From Neopestalotiopsis rosae (taxonomy: Eukaryota; Ascomycota; Sordariomycetes; Amphisphaeriales; Sporocadaceae), in contig JALGAS010000003.1 of assembly GCA_023078685.1 (NCBI GenBank), positions 5,952,001 through 6,016,000 on the forward strand: a stretch of DNA of 64,000 nt, read 5' to 3'. Shown in pieces: positions 51,047 to 63,326 of the stretch. Position 1 is the stretch's first letter, and every line of letters begins with the position of its first letter. The notes under the pieces are model-generated. The model worked only from the letters and a program-made list of their open reading frames with translations. It was not told the DNA's origin and did no database searches. The translations under genes were made by a program, and so were the position numbers.

Positions 51047-51909
51047 ATATGTCATTTCAATTGCAGCATACCCGAGATCGAATAGGCAGTAGACAGGAAT
51101 TTTTCAATTAATGATGGTTTAATGAACATTTGCTTAATGGCCGGCACCCTTGATCATGCAAGGGACTTTCCGTAGCCGACCTGCGGCTTTCCAAAGTGCT
51201 TACCTACCCAGCCGAGGCAGAGCTCAGATGCCGGGCGTCGTAATTGGAAGGATCGAGAGGAACGGTCCGTCGCCGATGGCATTGTGCTGAGGTAGTAGAG
51301 GACCGTAGCATATCGATTGTGACATTCGCAGACATTTCCAGCTACCACTTATCATCTTGCCATCTCAGCCGTGCGGCCGGCGATTACGTGAGAATTGAGG
51401 GGCCGAGTCATAGAAGACGACTCAACATCCAAGATAATCATGAAACTAGGTACATTCTCGCATACTCGAAATCTCAGTCCTCACTGCAACCAGATAACAG
51501 TGCATCAAATCAAACGCAGGTAGGTTCTGCATACCTGTTGCCGTCGTATTTTATGTCCTGATGTGGAGAAAGCCTTGCCAGGCTCCTGTCACTACCAAAT
51601 GACAGACCTACGTCTCGATAGGGTATTGTGACAATGGCCCCCATGCAACTACCTACACGTCTTACACTTTCTTGCATGATCTGGATTCTGTTGTTGCACA
51701 AACGGGAGCACTACTGCATGCATATATATACGAAGGCTGCGTGATTCGCGTGTGACAATACCTCCAGGCATCTTCAAAATCCTTCCTCTTAAATGCACGT
51801 CATTCGGCATTCTCAAGAATAGGAAGGGGAGCATGATCTTTGCGATTTCCTAAAACGAATCGTAAATGTCCGAGATTTCGCAACTATTCCGAAGAGCCAA
51901 ACGTATAAC
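51047..51909. other. Intergenic between maltase and Pth11-like gene
   Basis: 0.86 kb with no supported gene; terminator side of the maltase and promoter side of the next gene. Confidence 0.45.
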
Positions 51910-53227
51910 ATGACGAAACAGTCCCCAAAACCTTTAGATTATTCGGACGATGGGCCAGTCATGATAGTCAGCAGCGCCATATTGGCTCTCGTCGCTACCA
52001 CAAGTGTCATTTTACGGATTTGGGCTAGACGCCTCGCTCGCCTTTCTCTTGGTCTTGACGACTATTTGGTGATCCTGGCTCTCATGATACACCATGCGAT
52101 TCTTGTCTCGAGCATAATGAGTGTTACCCGGGGAGGGCTTGGACGAGATATCAGAATAGTCGCAGCTGAAAATCCTAATGCCATGGTAGTCCTCTTTCAG
52201 GTTAGTCACTGATGAAAGATCTTGAACCCAAGTTAACAAGACGAATAACAGTCCTTATTTGTTGCTGAGATTGCCTATGGTCTGAGTTCTACAATGGTGA
52301 AGCTCTCTGTACTGGCTTTCTACTGGCGCATCTTTCCTACCACTGCGGTCAAACTCGGTTGTCAGTTGATTGGGGCCGCCTGCGTCTTATGGTTGATTGC
52401 GACGGAAATTGTGAACTCTCTTCAATGCCGACCACTCCAGGCATACTGGCATCCAGAGATTCAGACACTTCCCACGACCCATTGTCTAGATACTATTCTC
52501 TTTTTCCTCGGGGCCTCTTCCGCCAATACTTGTGTTGACTTCTTCACTCTTGTCCTGCCTATGCAGGAAATTGCAAGGCTTCAAATATCGCGCAGGAAAA
52601 AGATTGCTATTGCAGGCATATTTCTGCTTGGTGCGATGTAAGTGCTTACAATTCCAAACACTGGATCAATCAGACACCAAATCAAACTGACCTCGTATAG
52701 CGCATTCGCAGCAAGTCTCATGCGCACCATCTCGACTGCACAATTATACCAAGAGGGCAATACCAACTTTACAAGTACAACCCCCATCCAAAGCCATAGG
52801 GCTCAATACAAGGCTAATTTTACTAACCTTCGACCAGAGCAATTCGTCGTCTCTGGCATAGTCACTGTCGTAGAGGTCTACGTGGCTATAATTGGCGCGT
52901 GTCTCCCATCCTTGGTGCCAGTCTACCGGCAGCTGCGCTATGGTGATCCATACAGCAACAACAACAACAACAACAGCCATCCGGCAGCCAATTCTAGAGA
53001 CCATTTCGTTCGGCACAAGAGCAACTTCAACGGTAAGGAGTGGCATGGCAGAACTTAGCGGCCTCCTTAGGGACTCGTTGGCTCATTTGGAGATGATCGG
53101 GATGTTGGGCGACCTCGACACTGCAGAACAATTCGGATTCAGCGCAGGAGGAGGAACCGGGCCTCACATTCAGATCACTTGGGTAGACGCTACACTGACA
53201 CCAGCCATATTGGAGAACAAGGGCTGA
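51910..53227 (+). CDS. Pth11-like/rhodopsin-domain membrane protein
   Basis: Exons 51910-52200, 52252-52637, 52701-53032 and probably 53127-53227 (369 aa). If the last intron is not used, the frame stops at 53058 (344 aa). I favour splicing because the donor (CG|GTAAGG) is strong and the alternative tail is only nine residues. Seven hydrophobic segments carry the landmarks of the fungal rhodopsin-like domain: LGLDDYLVILALM, STMVKLSVLAFYWRIFP, CLDTILFFLGASSANTCVDF, TLVLPMQEIARLQISRRKKI. No CFEM domain. The C-terminal tail contains an Asn run encoded by an AAC microsatellite (about 52956-52976). Relatives are poorly characterised; surface sensing is a possible role. The poly-Asn tract may vary in length between strains. 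Confidence 0.82.
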
Positions 53228-53902
53228 AATTGTATAGATACAGCAAGAACTTCTCATGGCCAGGGCGTAAACAGCCAAGCACAGACATCAAACTCGACAG
53301 TCCACCCCTCAAAGTGAGCCCAGGGCTGACGTAGTGGGAGAGCAGTATACACAGATGAGGAAATCATAGTAGAGAGGAAGCAAAAAAAACATTGTAATTG
53401 AAAAACTAATGATAAAGAGTTTTCCCAAGTACAATAGTTTTCTCTTTCTCTGGTCTACCTAGAACTAAAGAGGGAGGAGACTGTAAACATAGTTCACATC
53501 ATATCCGTGCGCAGACACCTCGGTTATTGTACGGACCTGGCTTCGTGGCCTGTCATAGCGACAATCCGAGTCCCTGCATCATGTGTTTGTTGGGATTTAT
53601 TTTCGGCACACTGCGCATGCATCTCTCAAATGCATGCGAGACTGCCCGCATTTCCATATCGTCAGGTGATGTAACCAGAAGTGTGTATGAATTATAAGTA
53701 TAACCGGTAAAAAACCATATGTAGCAGAAAGAATTCAACCTGTCTGGTCTATGTATAGTGTGCCCATTTTGATCCATTCACACAAAGTTCTATCGCTTTA
53801 GTAATATATAGAAACAAAACCCACGTCGTTACAGGTCATAAAATGGTATTTTTTCTTCTTCTTCTTTGTCTTCGTTTGCGAGATTTCGTTTGCCAAGGGT
53901 AT
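53228..53902. other. Convergent 3' flanks of Pth11-like and beta-propeller genes
   Basis: 675 bp with no supported gene; a TTC-rich stretch (about 53851-53872) lies just beyond the propeller gene's stop. Confidence 0.4.
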
Positions 53903-54928
53903 TTATACCGCTTGCGAAGTTCCACTTTTGATGGACGCCCGGGCCGACTGCACGTCAACCTCGACCGTCTCGTCGATTGCGTTGGCGATGTCCCGCCACG
54001 AAAAGTTGTCGTTGAGCCAGCCAACGTTGATCTCTCCGCAGCAAATGATAAAGACCTTTTGCTTGCCATCCGTCTCCGGGCCCAGCTCGACGACTGTCGG
54101 GTTGATAAGCATATTCATTGCCATTGTACATGTCGCGCCTTCCTCCTTTGTTTTTCCAATATCGGTGCGCGCGAGGGTTCCGTCGTCCGAGTTTACAGTA
54201 AGGCAATAACTTCCGTCTGGCTTCACCTGGAAACCATCGCACTGGTCGAGACCGTCGGTTATCAGCTCCGGTGTACCAGTGATTTTTAAAGGCTTTTCTA
54301 TATTGCTCTCGTCCAACTCGAATGGAACCCGGTAAATGTTCCCTTGGCTGTAATTGCAGTACCAAATATAATCATTGACAATGGATATCCGATTAATGCC
54401 GAAAAAGTCATCTGAGGTCTTGGCGTTCATTGATTCTGGATGCTTGAGCAGGACCGAAGACTTGCCCGTTGTAACGTCTAGCACTTGTAGGCAGGTTTGC
54501 GCCGAGTCGGCGACGAGGAGGAATCGGTCTGTTGCTGGATACAGTCCGAGGGGCAGAACAATGTCTGTGACGTCGCCCTTCTTGGTGGCCTTGGGTTGGC
54601 CCTCCGTGCTGAGATCTAGGTGCCATATTGCGAATCCTGCCCACCGCGTCTGTGCCAGGTCGCTCACTTCGCAGGTCATGACGCTATATTCGTCAGGTCT
54701 GCCAGGAATGCGCGCCAGATTCATGGCGGCCTGCACGCCTGGGAATTCGAATACTGGCTGTGGTTCGGCATCTGGATCCTCGGCGTCAATGTCGTAAACG
54801 ACCGGCGCGTCGAGCCGCGCCGCTAAAATATGGTTGTTGGGCCGGATGGCAAAGCCTTCGAACCATGAATCCGGGGGCAGCTGTGACACCAGGACAATGT
54901 CCAGGTCGTCTATATTCCCTTCCAACAT
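53903..54928 (-). CDS. SMP-30/gluconolactonase-like six-bladed beta-propeller protein
   Basis: Single exon, 341 aa, no signal peptide. The opening (WFEGFAIRPNNHILAARLDA) and repeated blade-like segments (NLARIPGRPDEYSVMTCEVS, LPLGLYPATDRFLLVADSAQ, FGINRISIVNDYIWYCNYSQ, CDGFQVKPDGSYCLTVNSDD) fit the SMP-30/gluconolactonase (SGL) superfamily as found in fungal secondary-metabolite and hydrolase clusters. Conserved acidic and Asn residues in such positions bind a divalent metal. Substrate is unknown; lactone hydrolysis is the class activity. Cytosolic by absence of a leader. It converges on the Pth11-like gene. Confidence 0.75.
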   Translation of the reverse strand: MLEGNIDDLDIVLVSQLPPDSWFEGFAIRPNNHILAARLDAPVVYDIDAEDPDAEPQPVFEFPGVQAAMNLARIPGRPDEYSVMTCEVSDLAQTRWAGFAIWHLDLSTEGQPKATKKGDVTDIVLPLGLYPATDRFLLVADSAQTCLQVLDVTTGKSSVLLKHPESMNAKTSDDFFGINRISIVNDYIWYCNYSQGNIYRVPFELDESNIEKPLKITGTPELITDGLDQCDGFQVKPDGSYCLTVNSDDGTLARTDIGKTKEEGATCTMAMNMLINPTVVELGPETDGKQKVFIICCGEINVGWLNDNFSWRDIANAIDETVEVDVQSARASIKSGTSQAV

Positions 54929-57900
54929 GTTTTCTTTTTCGCAAAATCGACTCGGTCTTTGGAATAATGAATGGAGGTCTGTTGCAACGTTTGGTGAAAG
55001 CAGTCAAAATTAAAAATGCGACAAACTGAACAGCAATCAAAAGTTGAAATTGAGTGAGGGGAGGTCCAGTATTGAAGTGCAGGCAGAGTTCGTGCTAAAG
55101 AGGCGGAATACTGTCCGGAAGGCTCCCGACGAGTCAGAACCGGATACATGCCATTAGTGTTCAACTATCAGGTCTAGCGTGTCTCTAGTTGGCGCAATTC
55201 AGCAGGATTCACACCAGACTCGCCAGAAACCTGCAGATTTCAGCTTCAGAGGTTGGTCCAACTTCAGACAGGGGTGGCTTGCCAGATGAATCAGCTGAAT
55301 AGCACATGCCACTGCTAACGAGGGTAACCTGGGCGCCTGGGTGAGGTAAGAGGGACAGCTCACGATCGGTGGGGGGAAAAGATGGGGACCTATCCCAAGC
55401 TCCAGCGCTGGTTTGCTCACTCGCCTGTCGCTTGCTGCAATGGCATGTGCTTGGGTGCAGTGGTTACATGGCATGGCATGGGTTCAGACTCACGTGATTC
55501 TGCCGTTGACAGCCGGGAGCCCAGCGACCCAGCGACCTAGCGACCCAGCCCACTCACCCACCCACGATGATTTTGAGTTGCGAGTTCCAGTCGAGCCAAT
55601 CTCGCGTGGTTCCAAATTGATGTAAAGTTGCTGCTTGCTTGCCAAACTTGCCTGCAAGGCCCAACGAGGCACATTCAAGGTTGCGGATCCCTAAGCCGTC
55701 AAGCTTACCGCATGGTGAGCATGGTAAATTTGTCGTGTTTGTGTGTTTCTCGCAACCCCTCGTCGTACTTTGTATTGGCATTCCTTCATTCCCTTCGGCC
55801 GGCAGCGCGAAGTGCCTGGTGTCAAGCTCTTTGATCGTCGCGGGGTCCGCAGATCGATAGCTTACAACCGGATCGCCGCATCTCGGTTCAGGTACGGCGA
55901 AGATCTCCATTGCCCAAGGTACATGGATGCAAAAGCCTCTCAAAGCCTCCCAGAAAAAAAGCCCCACCAAAAGTGTCGGAACCCAACGAGTCTTTTCCTA
56001 TTATTACTGGCGAGGTATGCCGCTCGAATCCTTTGATAGGCGCTGAAGGCGGTCGGAGCCCGACGGTAAGTGGTTGGTTTAGCTGTCTCGCTTGTAGACC
56101 TAGCAAACATTTTAGGTAGCATGCAGCCAGACCTAAAGCTCCCTTTGCTCCCCTAAATGGCCTGAGAGCTCCCTAGCTACAGGCATCTTACCCTGCTATC
56201 GCAACGGCTTGCAGCGCGACCCTGAGGAATTGCTGCAGTCACTGTCGTAGCAGCCAACGGAAGGCACCGCCATGTTCGTCGGTTCTGGTCGTGATAGGTG
56301 CACACAAGACCAGAACACCTGAGATAACGTTCGAGCCAGAACACGGCAAATCCCACATCCAGCTACTGCTCCGTCCTGTGGCTTTTGTCGTCGGTTCGGT
56401 TCCCATTCGATGAGATCTCGGGGAACTACCAGACGGTTCTCTGTACCCGGCGCAACTTCGGGGCTAGCTCCGCATCTCCTCTCAGAAAAAGCCCAGTCCT
56501 GGTTTAGCTTGACAGGAGCGTGGGGACCCCTTACTTCAACCTGGCTTAGCTCAACTGGAATTTGTAGGCAGGCGACGCTCGGGAAAAGGCCAAACCATAT
56601 TGTTCGTCACAATCGTCTTCCATCTTCCCATTTGACAGCGCCAGAGAGTCATGTTCCCCAACATTGGCCATGAGCCATGACTTATTACTGCCCAGACGGC
56701 TACAGGATCCCAATACACAATGGACATCTCCCGAATATAAGTGCCGGAAGTCAGTTAATGGACAAAACTATGTTGCCAGAAGCAAACAGATCGGTCGGAA
56801 TCTTTGCATCATTCCATGCATACAAAGGGTCCGTATATGCAGGGAAGGGTAGGCGGCTGAACAGGCACTGAATCAGGTCCCTGCTGGGCCAAGACTTGGA
56901 GAACCCGCAAACAGACCAGGTTTGAATGCAGCAGGACGCCAGGGACGCGTTGGCCAACAACACTTTTGGGCATCGTCAGCATACTGTAGTACCGGTAGCA
57001 TCTACATAGTGCAGTAGGCGGCACCAACAGTCACCAACGGCGCACCAGAATTTCGGTGTTTGATCTCACCGAGCTCCCATTTTGGCTCTAGGTGGAAAAC
57101 CTGAGGCCGACGTTCTTGACCACCTACTAGCGATCGCTAAAGCTGCTAAAGTTGCCACGAGCTGTACGCTTTAGCTAGCCTCCGGGAGCCAAGTCCCGGC
57201 ATATGAGGCGTGGGGAATGTGAGTGGTCCGTATTCAAATTTCACTCAAACGTAGGTATTGTGACAGGCGGCGCCCGCATCTACTATGTATGAACGTTGCA
57301 TTCTGTGGAGAGAAAGTTGAGCCAGATCATGGTCTGGAAGCTAGCCGGCGTGTTCTTTTATTCTACTGTAGTACTTGCTTGCGCGGCTGTCATTTTGTCA
57401 TACGATTCGAGGCTATAATTGTAGGTTGTTATGTAGAGAAACCCATGGGGTGCCTGCACACCGGCTACCGCTACCACAAGGCCTGCTAAGATGGGGTGCA
57501 TCACACACGTGGATGGTAAGTGTATCCGACATCTGTACGAGAGTGGGTACACGTCATGATCTGATAACCATTTAAGACCTTTTACACCGTATTACCTAAA
57601 CAATTATATGGCGGCTGGCATTGGGTCGAATCCATATCCATCGCACCGCCGTTGGTGAATGACCAGCGCCCCAGCGGACTAGGGCAATCCCGTAATAGCT
57701 TCACCGTCTAGGCGAGGATGAGAATGACACTGCACTTTTCAATCACCGGTCCCGTATCGGACTTTTGCAAGCCTTGGTCTATCGCCTATCGCCACAGTAT
57801 TGAAAACATCTGTACTAACGTACAAATCGCAGCTATCACTATGATTAGAGGACACGTGCTGTGGAATGCCTTGAAATTGGCCACCGAGTAAGCTGTCTGT

Positions 57901-58492
57901 TCAAATCCCGCCAGTTGGGAAGTAGTCGTGAGAATCGCTCGTGATCGCAAACTGAGAGTACGAATACCTCATATCTAGGGTGGCGATGGCGGTGATTTGT
58001 TAGACATTCTGGAAGGGCGGCCAGAGGCAACATGGAATGGAATACACATTCTGAGTGATTACGACATTCGAATAACATATGTAGAAATTGCTGGTTTGAC
58101 CACATACGCTTTGCTTCCTCTTCTGGGATAATCTGGTCATTCCATTGTCCATGCCTAGACGGTGTCACCTCGAGTTGCTATTATTCCATTACCTGTGTTG
58201 CAGACTTGTGGATTTCACGGGTGCCTGCAGGTCGGTAGCTACCTTCTTTGTTTGCCGGACTGATGACCCAGCAACACCATCACAGCTCTTGCGCTGTTGC
58301 TTTCAATCGCTGCCCGAGGAATGCCTCAACAATTGTAACGACGTTTCTTGAGATGAAGCTCTCACAATTCCTTCGCCTAATGGCAATTGCTACTTGACCA
58401 AGATTGTTTCGCCGTTGCAAGCTGTTGTCAGAAGCAACATCCACCGCCACCACCGCCAAAGACCTCAACCTCGAACAAAGAAGACATCCATA
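54929..58492. other. 3.6 kb without a supported gene
   Basis: The longest gene-poor stretch in the window. Many short overlapping frames on both strands, no domain and no convincing exon chain. A short imperfect tandem repeat lies at 55519-55552. No transposon ends or LTR-like pairs noticed. An unspliced lncRNA or a gene with many small exons cannot be excluded by eye. Confidence 0.4.
55519..55552. repeat. Short imperfect tandem repeat (about 9-bp unit CCCAGCGAC)
   Basis: CCCAGCGA or its one-base variant recurs about four times in a row, followed by CCCACTCACCCACC. A small simple-sequence tract with no sign of function. Confidence 0.7.
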
Positions 58493-59518
58493 ATGGGTTG
58501 TTTCGGATCCAAGCGACAGAAACGAAAAGCTGGACTGTTCGATCCTGCTGCACGAGAGCGCGTAACACATCATCATTCGCCTACGCAGCCTCCACGCCCT
58601 ATCGTACAAGCAAGTTCTCGAGCAGTTCGACAAACAAGCAGTGCGGCTGCAGCCATTCATCAGCATCTTCACAGAGAACCTGAATCGTTCTCGCCAAATC
58701 AGGCAAGCACGAACATGACACATCAAGCATCAATTCAACGAAGGCCAGTCGCTGGCTCCCGACAGCAGACTGCGGATACGGCACAAATTGAGGACGACCC
58801 GCACGAGTTCCTTCAGTACTTTGACACTGTCTTCCTTATTGACGATTCAGAGGCCATGGCTCCCTACTGGGAGGAGGTCATCGGCTTGGTTCGCGCCGTG
58901 ATGCCGCTGTGCGTGGAAAGGGACTCGGACGGCATTGATATCTACTTTGGCAACCATTCCCGCCGCTGGCATATGAACGTTCACGAAAAGGGCTACCGCC
59001 ACATTGGTCTTCTGACGGGACATCCCGGCATGCACGACAACGTCGAGGGCATCTTCAACGACGTCAAGCCCAAGGGTAAACGTGACATCACTCATCGCCT
59101 GCGGCAACTCCTCCAACGGCATACATATGACTTGATGGGTCTGGAGGCGCAACCTAAGCCCAAGCCCATGAACATCATTGTCGTTACTGCGCAGCCCTTG
59201 TCCGACCACATAGCTTGCGTGCAGGAAGCGGCCAGAGAGTTGGACAAAATGATGGCTCCATCGTACCAGGTGGGCATTCAGCTCTTCCAGATTGGCGACG
59301 ACGACGAGGTCAGCCGGCAGATGCGATATCTGGACGATCTTTTCCATCAGAAGCATGGTACTAGAGACATTATAGACACTGCGACGTGGACAGACGGCCC
59401 AGGAAAGCTTTCGGCGGAGGGTGTACTCAAGGTTGTAGGTGGTGCTGTGAGACGGTCGCTTGACAACACTCGACTCGAGCAACTGAGGATGCCTGAGATC
59501 CCAGCAGATCAATGGTAG
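58493..59518 (+). CDS. vWA-domain protein with N-terminal acylation signal
   Basis: Single exon, 341 aa from ATG 58493. An upstream in-frame ATG (58394) would add 33 residues, but 58493 gives MGCFGSKRQKRK: Gly2 for N-myristoylation, Cys3 for palmitoylation, Ser6, then a basic cluster. That points to attachment to a membrane's inner face. A Ser/His/Gln-rich linker (to about 100) precedes a von Willebrand A fold from about residue 110: DTVFLIDDSEAMAPYWEEV (a MIDAS-like DxS, third position not the classical Ser), GIDIYFGNHS, and PMNIIVVTAQPLSD. Fungal relatives are uncharacterised; the domain mediates protein-protein contacts. The intergenic region to its left is long and empty. Confidence 0.85.
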   Translation: MGCFGSKRQKRKAGLFDPAARERVTHHHSPTQPPRPIVQASSRAVRQTSSAAAAIHQHLHREPESFSPNQASTNMTHQASIQRRPVAGSRQQTADTAQIEDDPHEFLQYFDTVFLIDDSEAMAPYWEEVIGLVRAVMPLCVERDSDGIDIYFGNHSRRWHMNVHEKGYRHIGLLTGHPGMHDNVEGIFNDVKPKGKRDITHRLRQLLQRHTYDLMGLEAQPKPKPMNIIVVTAQPLSDHIACVQEAARELDKMMAPSYQVGIQLFQIGDDDEVSRQMRYLDDLFHQKHGTRDIIDTATWTDGPGKLSAEGVLKVVGGAVRRSLDNTRLEQLRMPEIPADQW

Positions 59519-60096
59519 TTTCGCAATAGCTTAATGATGGAGATGCTCTCAATGCCAATTGAGCTCACCACAGCTCACGGCACTAAAATAGCCATAAGAG
59601 AAGTAAGATCGATTGCTAAGAGAGTGAAAAGCGCTATGGTGTAGCGGGACATGAGGATACCGGATGCTTGACGGGTGCGAATGACTGGCAGGGGGTATAC
59701 CTGGAATGGAGCTCGAGAGACGTGGAAGTTTAAGGGACCACAGCTTCTAGTCTCGTACATAATTCTTGAAATTGATGGTTGCACTCTCTTTTCGGGCGTC
59801 AAACACAACGACGCCAGGCCACTCACGTGAAATGATTGCTCTTCTGTATTACATTGACACTGTCTACGGAGTATCCTTGGCTCTGGCAGGCGCAGGTGAT
59901 ATCTCTTCAGCACAAGGAGCACACAATTGCATAATCTTTCAAGCCAGTAGACTACTGTTGCCTCTTATTTTGCGGTATTCAATCTTCGTCAGTCATCCAC
60001 ATTCTCTTGAGTAGAGGGGCGATCGTTGACTCTTGGTGGTGGTAAATGACTAATATGATGCCTTCCCTTCTCGATCGTCACATGTCCTAGATCAGG
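59519..60096. other. Convergent 3' flanks of vWA and C2H2 genes
   Basis: 578 bp with no supported gene. Confidence 0.45.
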
Positions 60097-63000
60097 CTAA
60101 GAAAATGGATGAAATTGGCCGACGGGGTTTCGCAACTCATCATCACCATCATAGTCCACCTGACGTACGGGAGAGGGATCCAAGGACTTCACGGCGCGTT
60201 CACGAGGGGCATCGTCAGGTTTGACACCTTCAAGAGATATATCTCCACGTCTTAAGACTTCGCGCTCGCGCGATGTATCTGCAAATTTGACAGTGCTTTC
60301 GTTCGGTGGAGATTTGGCACGTCGTTTCCGAACAGCCACGCTTGTCGATGGACCCGGCGTCGTTGAAGAGCCGGTGACAGTTACATTGGAACTCTGGATC
60401 TGGGACGGCCTCCGGTAGAGCTCATGAAACAATTCTCCGCTCGTCGGTTGGACTTGATAATTCGGGAGTTGATAATTTGATATGGGGCGGCGAAGTCTGT
60501 TGCCATCGGCCCTACTCGTTGGTCCGTGTTCTGGATTGATCGTATTCATCCGCTCGATCAGTCTCTGCCTCTGCTCTTCTGCTTCTTTTGAAAGCCCACT
60601 ACGAGCGGTTGATTGAGTTGACCTCTGTACATTCTCAGAAGATTTAATAATGCCTTTGTGTCTGCGATCTTTATCATCTTTGACACTTATGTTGGATCTT
60701 GAGATCTTGCGGGTATCTGCGACGGGTCTTTGGCGGGTACTGGAATCCATATTTGGAACTTCAGAGGATGATCCATGATCGCCCGCTGGGGGTCGCGGCT
60801 GCTCATCAAATCTTGAGGCTGGAAGATCGGCTTTGCCAGGATTATCATGTTTTCTCCTCCTAGAGTCGTCCGCTGGGTAGGGTCTGGGAGATGGAGCTTG
60901 TGATGGCCCCTGTCTTTCCCCCCGGGGGTTAGAAGAACTTGGAGGTGGTTTAGCTGGGTCCGAAAGTGGCTGTGCCTTGGGGTTTTGCGGGCGAGGTCTT
61001 GTCTGCGGACGTCCCGGTGCACTTGGAATTGGACGTTGAGGTACACCATAGGCAGAAGGAGCCTCCGGATAAGCCCCCGGCATGCTAAAGCGTGCCTTTG
61101 CCGTGCTTGTGAGTTTCCCTTCGCTCTCTTGTGATGCATATTTTCTATTCGTCTTGTGTTGTTTCCTCCCTCCATTGTGGAGTTGGGCGTCTCCAGTCGT
61201 GAGCTCGTCGTTTCCTTCTTTCACTAAGTGCACCTTATCACCGTGAAGAAGACTAGTCAAGACCTCACTTGAACGCCTGGCCGTGACTTTTGAATCTTTC
61301 TTGGGCTCAACTGAGGCGTTATACGACTGATTCGAAGCGAAAAGGTGCAATAGAGTGTTCCTAAGATCTCTCTCCATAAGTAACAGATCAGCACGGCCAG
61401 TTTCGTATGCATGCAGAATATTGTCAGGAGTTTTCTCTTGTTGTGCCGAGGACGACGAGATTTGGATAGTTTCCGGCCCACGTTGTGGGTTGGGTAATAT
61501 ATCAAGTCTTCGTAGTGCGTCAGTTTGCATCGATATCGTCAAATCCTCATCGGAACTTGACGAGCCATCATGATACTTGACCTCATAATCATGCCCGAGT
61601 TCTCCCTCATCCGCTGTATTGTTTCCTATAATCTTGGGGAGCGAAAAGAGAGCAATCAACTCCAGGTGGTGACCGATGTGTAAGCTATAATGCTTCGAAT
61701 CTTCGATGTGAAAATTCAAGCAAAGAGGACAGGTTCCAATTGCTTTGCTCAAATCGTGTCGTCTACTGCCTGTTTCCAGGATCATGAGTTCTTGGTCAGT
61801 GACCTCTTGGCCATGGCCATGAGCAGAATTGTTGTGTTCACGCCACGCGTCACTGGTTGGGAACGCCCTAGAGCAGCCCAAAGAGCAAGTCCATGTTTTC
61901 CAGTGCTCTTGCCTCATATGGCTGATCCATTCACTACGTCGAGCATATTGACGAGTCGACATCGGGCATGACTTTTCAACGCAAACGTATGGCCGAAGAT
62001 CTCTGAATACGTGTTTCCTGCAACACAGGTCATGTCAGCATCGTAATCAAGTATATTCAAACCGACCGCAGCTCGACTTACTTCCAGTCCCGTCTTGTAT
62101 CGACTTTTATCATTATCTGGCAAAACGGGCATAAAAATGGTCCGTCTAAGTGCTCTTTAGGTATAGGCGGCACTTTCAACTGGTCAGGTTCCGCACTTGA
62201 CGGAGCATACGATGTGCCAGAAAATTCCGATTGAGTGTCAAGATGAAGGTCTTCCAGCAATGATGTGATCCCGGGTGCGTCCTTCAATTGTTCAGGTATT
62301 GAAGAAGCAATGGTGGTCTTATCCCCTCTAGTGTCATGGTCGTCTCCGAGTCCTTGAGAAAGCTTATCATGGTGCTCTTTTCGATATCTGAAATAGTGCC
62401 GCCGCATTGTTACTGCCCGTCCTAGTCGCTCTGCGAGACTGGAGTCGATATCCTTGAACTTTTCTTGGACATGTCTAACGTCATACGGCCCGAAAAGCTC
62501 GCTCAGTCTGGCTCCAACTCTTGACTGGAACTGGTCATGAGGTGCTGGATTACTGATGGTAGCTGATAAGCGCAACAGACAGTCCAATATATGGCCTATC
62601 TCCGCGAGCGAGCGATCAAGCGGTGATTGCGTTGAGGCATCAACCGTGAGGAAGTAGGCCTCAATTTCGTCGTAAGTTGAGTCATTATGCGGCTGGTCAA
62701 ACTGTCCCCAGGTCGATGAGTGAGCTGGAGGCTTCATTAGCACCCACGTCACTCGCATCTTGCGCTCATGATACACAACTCACCTTGATCAATCACAGAG
62801 GAAAGGTCTTTCAGCAATGATAGAACTTGGTTTCTGATGGACGAAGCATCGCGGAGACGATATTCCAAGGCACGGGTGCCTGTGTCTCGATGTGCTCCAA
62901 GGCTGGCTGACCAGAGCTTGAAACGTGCCAAATGAGAGCTGACATTTGATTTAGATTCCTGGGCTAACTCTGTACTACCAACAAGTGACTTCAACCCTTG

Positions 63001-63117
63001 TAGATTACTAATGACAAGAGGAGCGATCTGGAGTCCACCTTTCGTTGCTTGGTTCATGTCGTTGAAGAAACGTTGATGATGTTCAGAAAAAGCGATTGCT
63101 GGTCGCACGTCGCCCAT
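60097..63117 (-). CDS. Large C2H2-type zinc-finger protein
   Basis: Three minus-strand exons (63117-62784, 62724-62082, 62017-60097) join in frame to 965 aa; introns are 59 and 64 nt. The N-terminal ~300 residues are helical and polar. Then come tandem Cys/His units, partly formed across the second intron: FLCPFCQIMIKVDTRRDWKK with H downstream, YVCVEKSCPMSTRQYARR with SHMRQEH, WTCSLGCSRAFPTSDAWREH and ACGTCPLCLNFH-type CPLC with HIGHH. This N-terminal-helical plus degenerate C2H2 layout is common in fungal C2H2 finger domain proteins often found near STAND genes. The C-terminal half (about 470-965) is disordered, rich in Pro, Ser, Arg and Gln. A nuclear role is possible but the fingers may bind protein. 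It diverges from the DUF7580 gene with 209 bp between ATGs. Confidence 0.82.
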
Positions 63118-63326
63118 TGGGGTTTAGTACGACTGCTGAGGCTGAATGAGAGTGAGGGCTATGCACAGATTTGTACTACATATGCGAGTGCTAGAAGGAT
63201 TTGTTGCCCATCCCGCACGTGATCATTGAGGATTGTGGCTCAGCTACCGAAGCTCACGAATGGGGGGCAGCTACATCTATCTGATCAACATCATCAATCA
63301 CTCGTTCTGGTCCGCATGAACCAGAA

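Noticed and set aside
50414..51055. 213-codon minus-strand frame opposite the maltase
   Set aside because: Lies wholly over the GC-rich 3' half of a well-conserved GH13 gene; its sequence is what the opposite strand of those codons gives.
57885..57915. Possible tRNA T-arm (GTTCAAATC)
   Set aside because: The flanking bases do not pair as a T-stem and no acceptor, D or anticodon arms are found around it.
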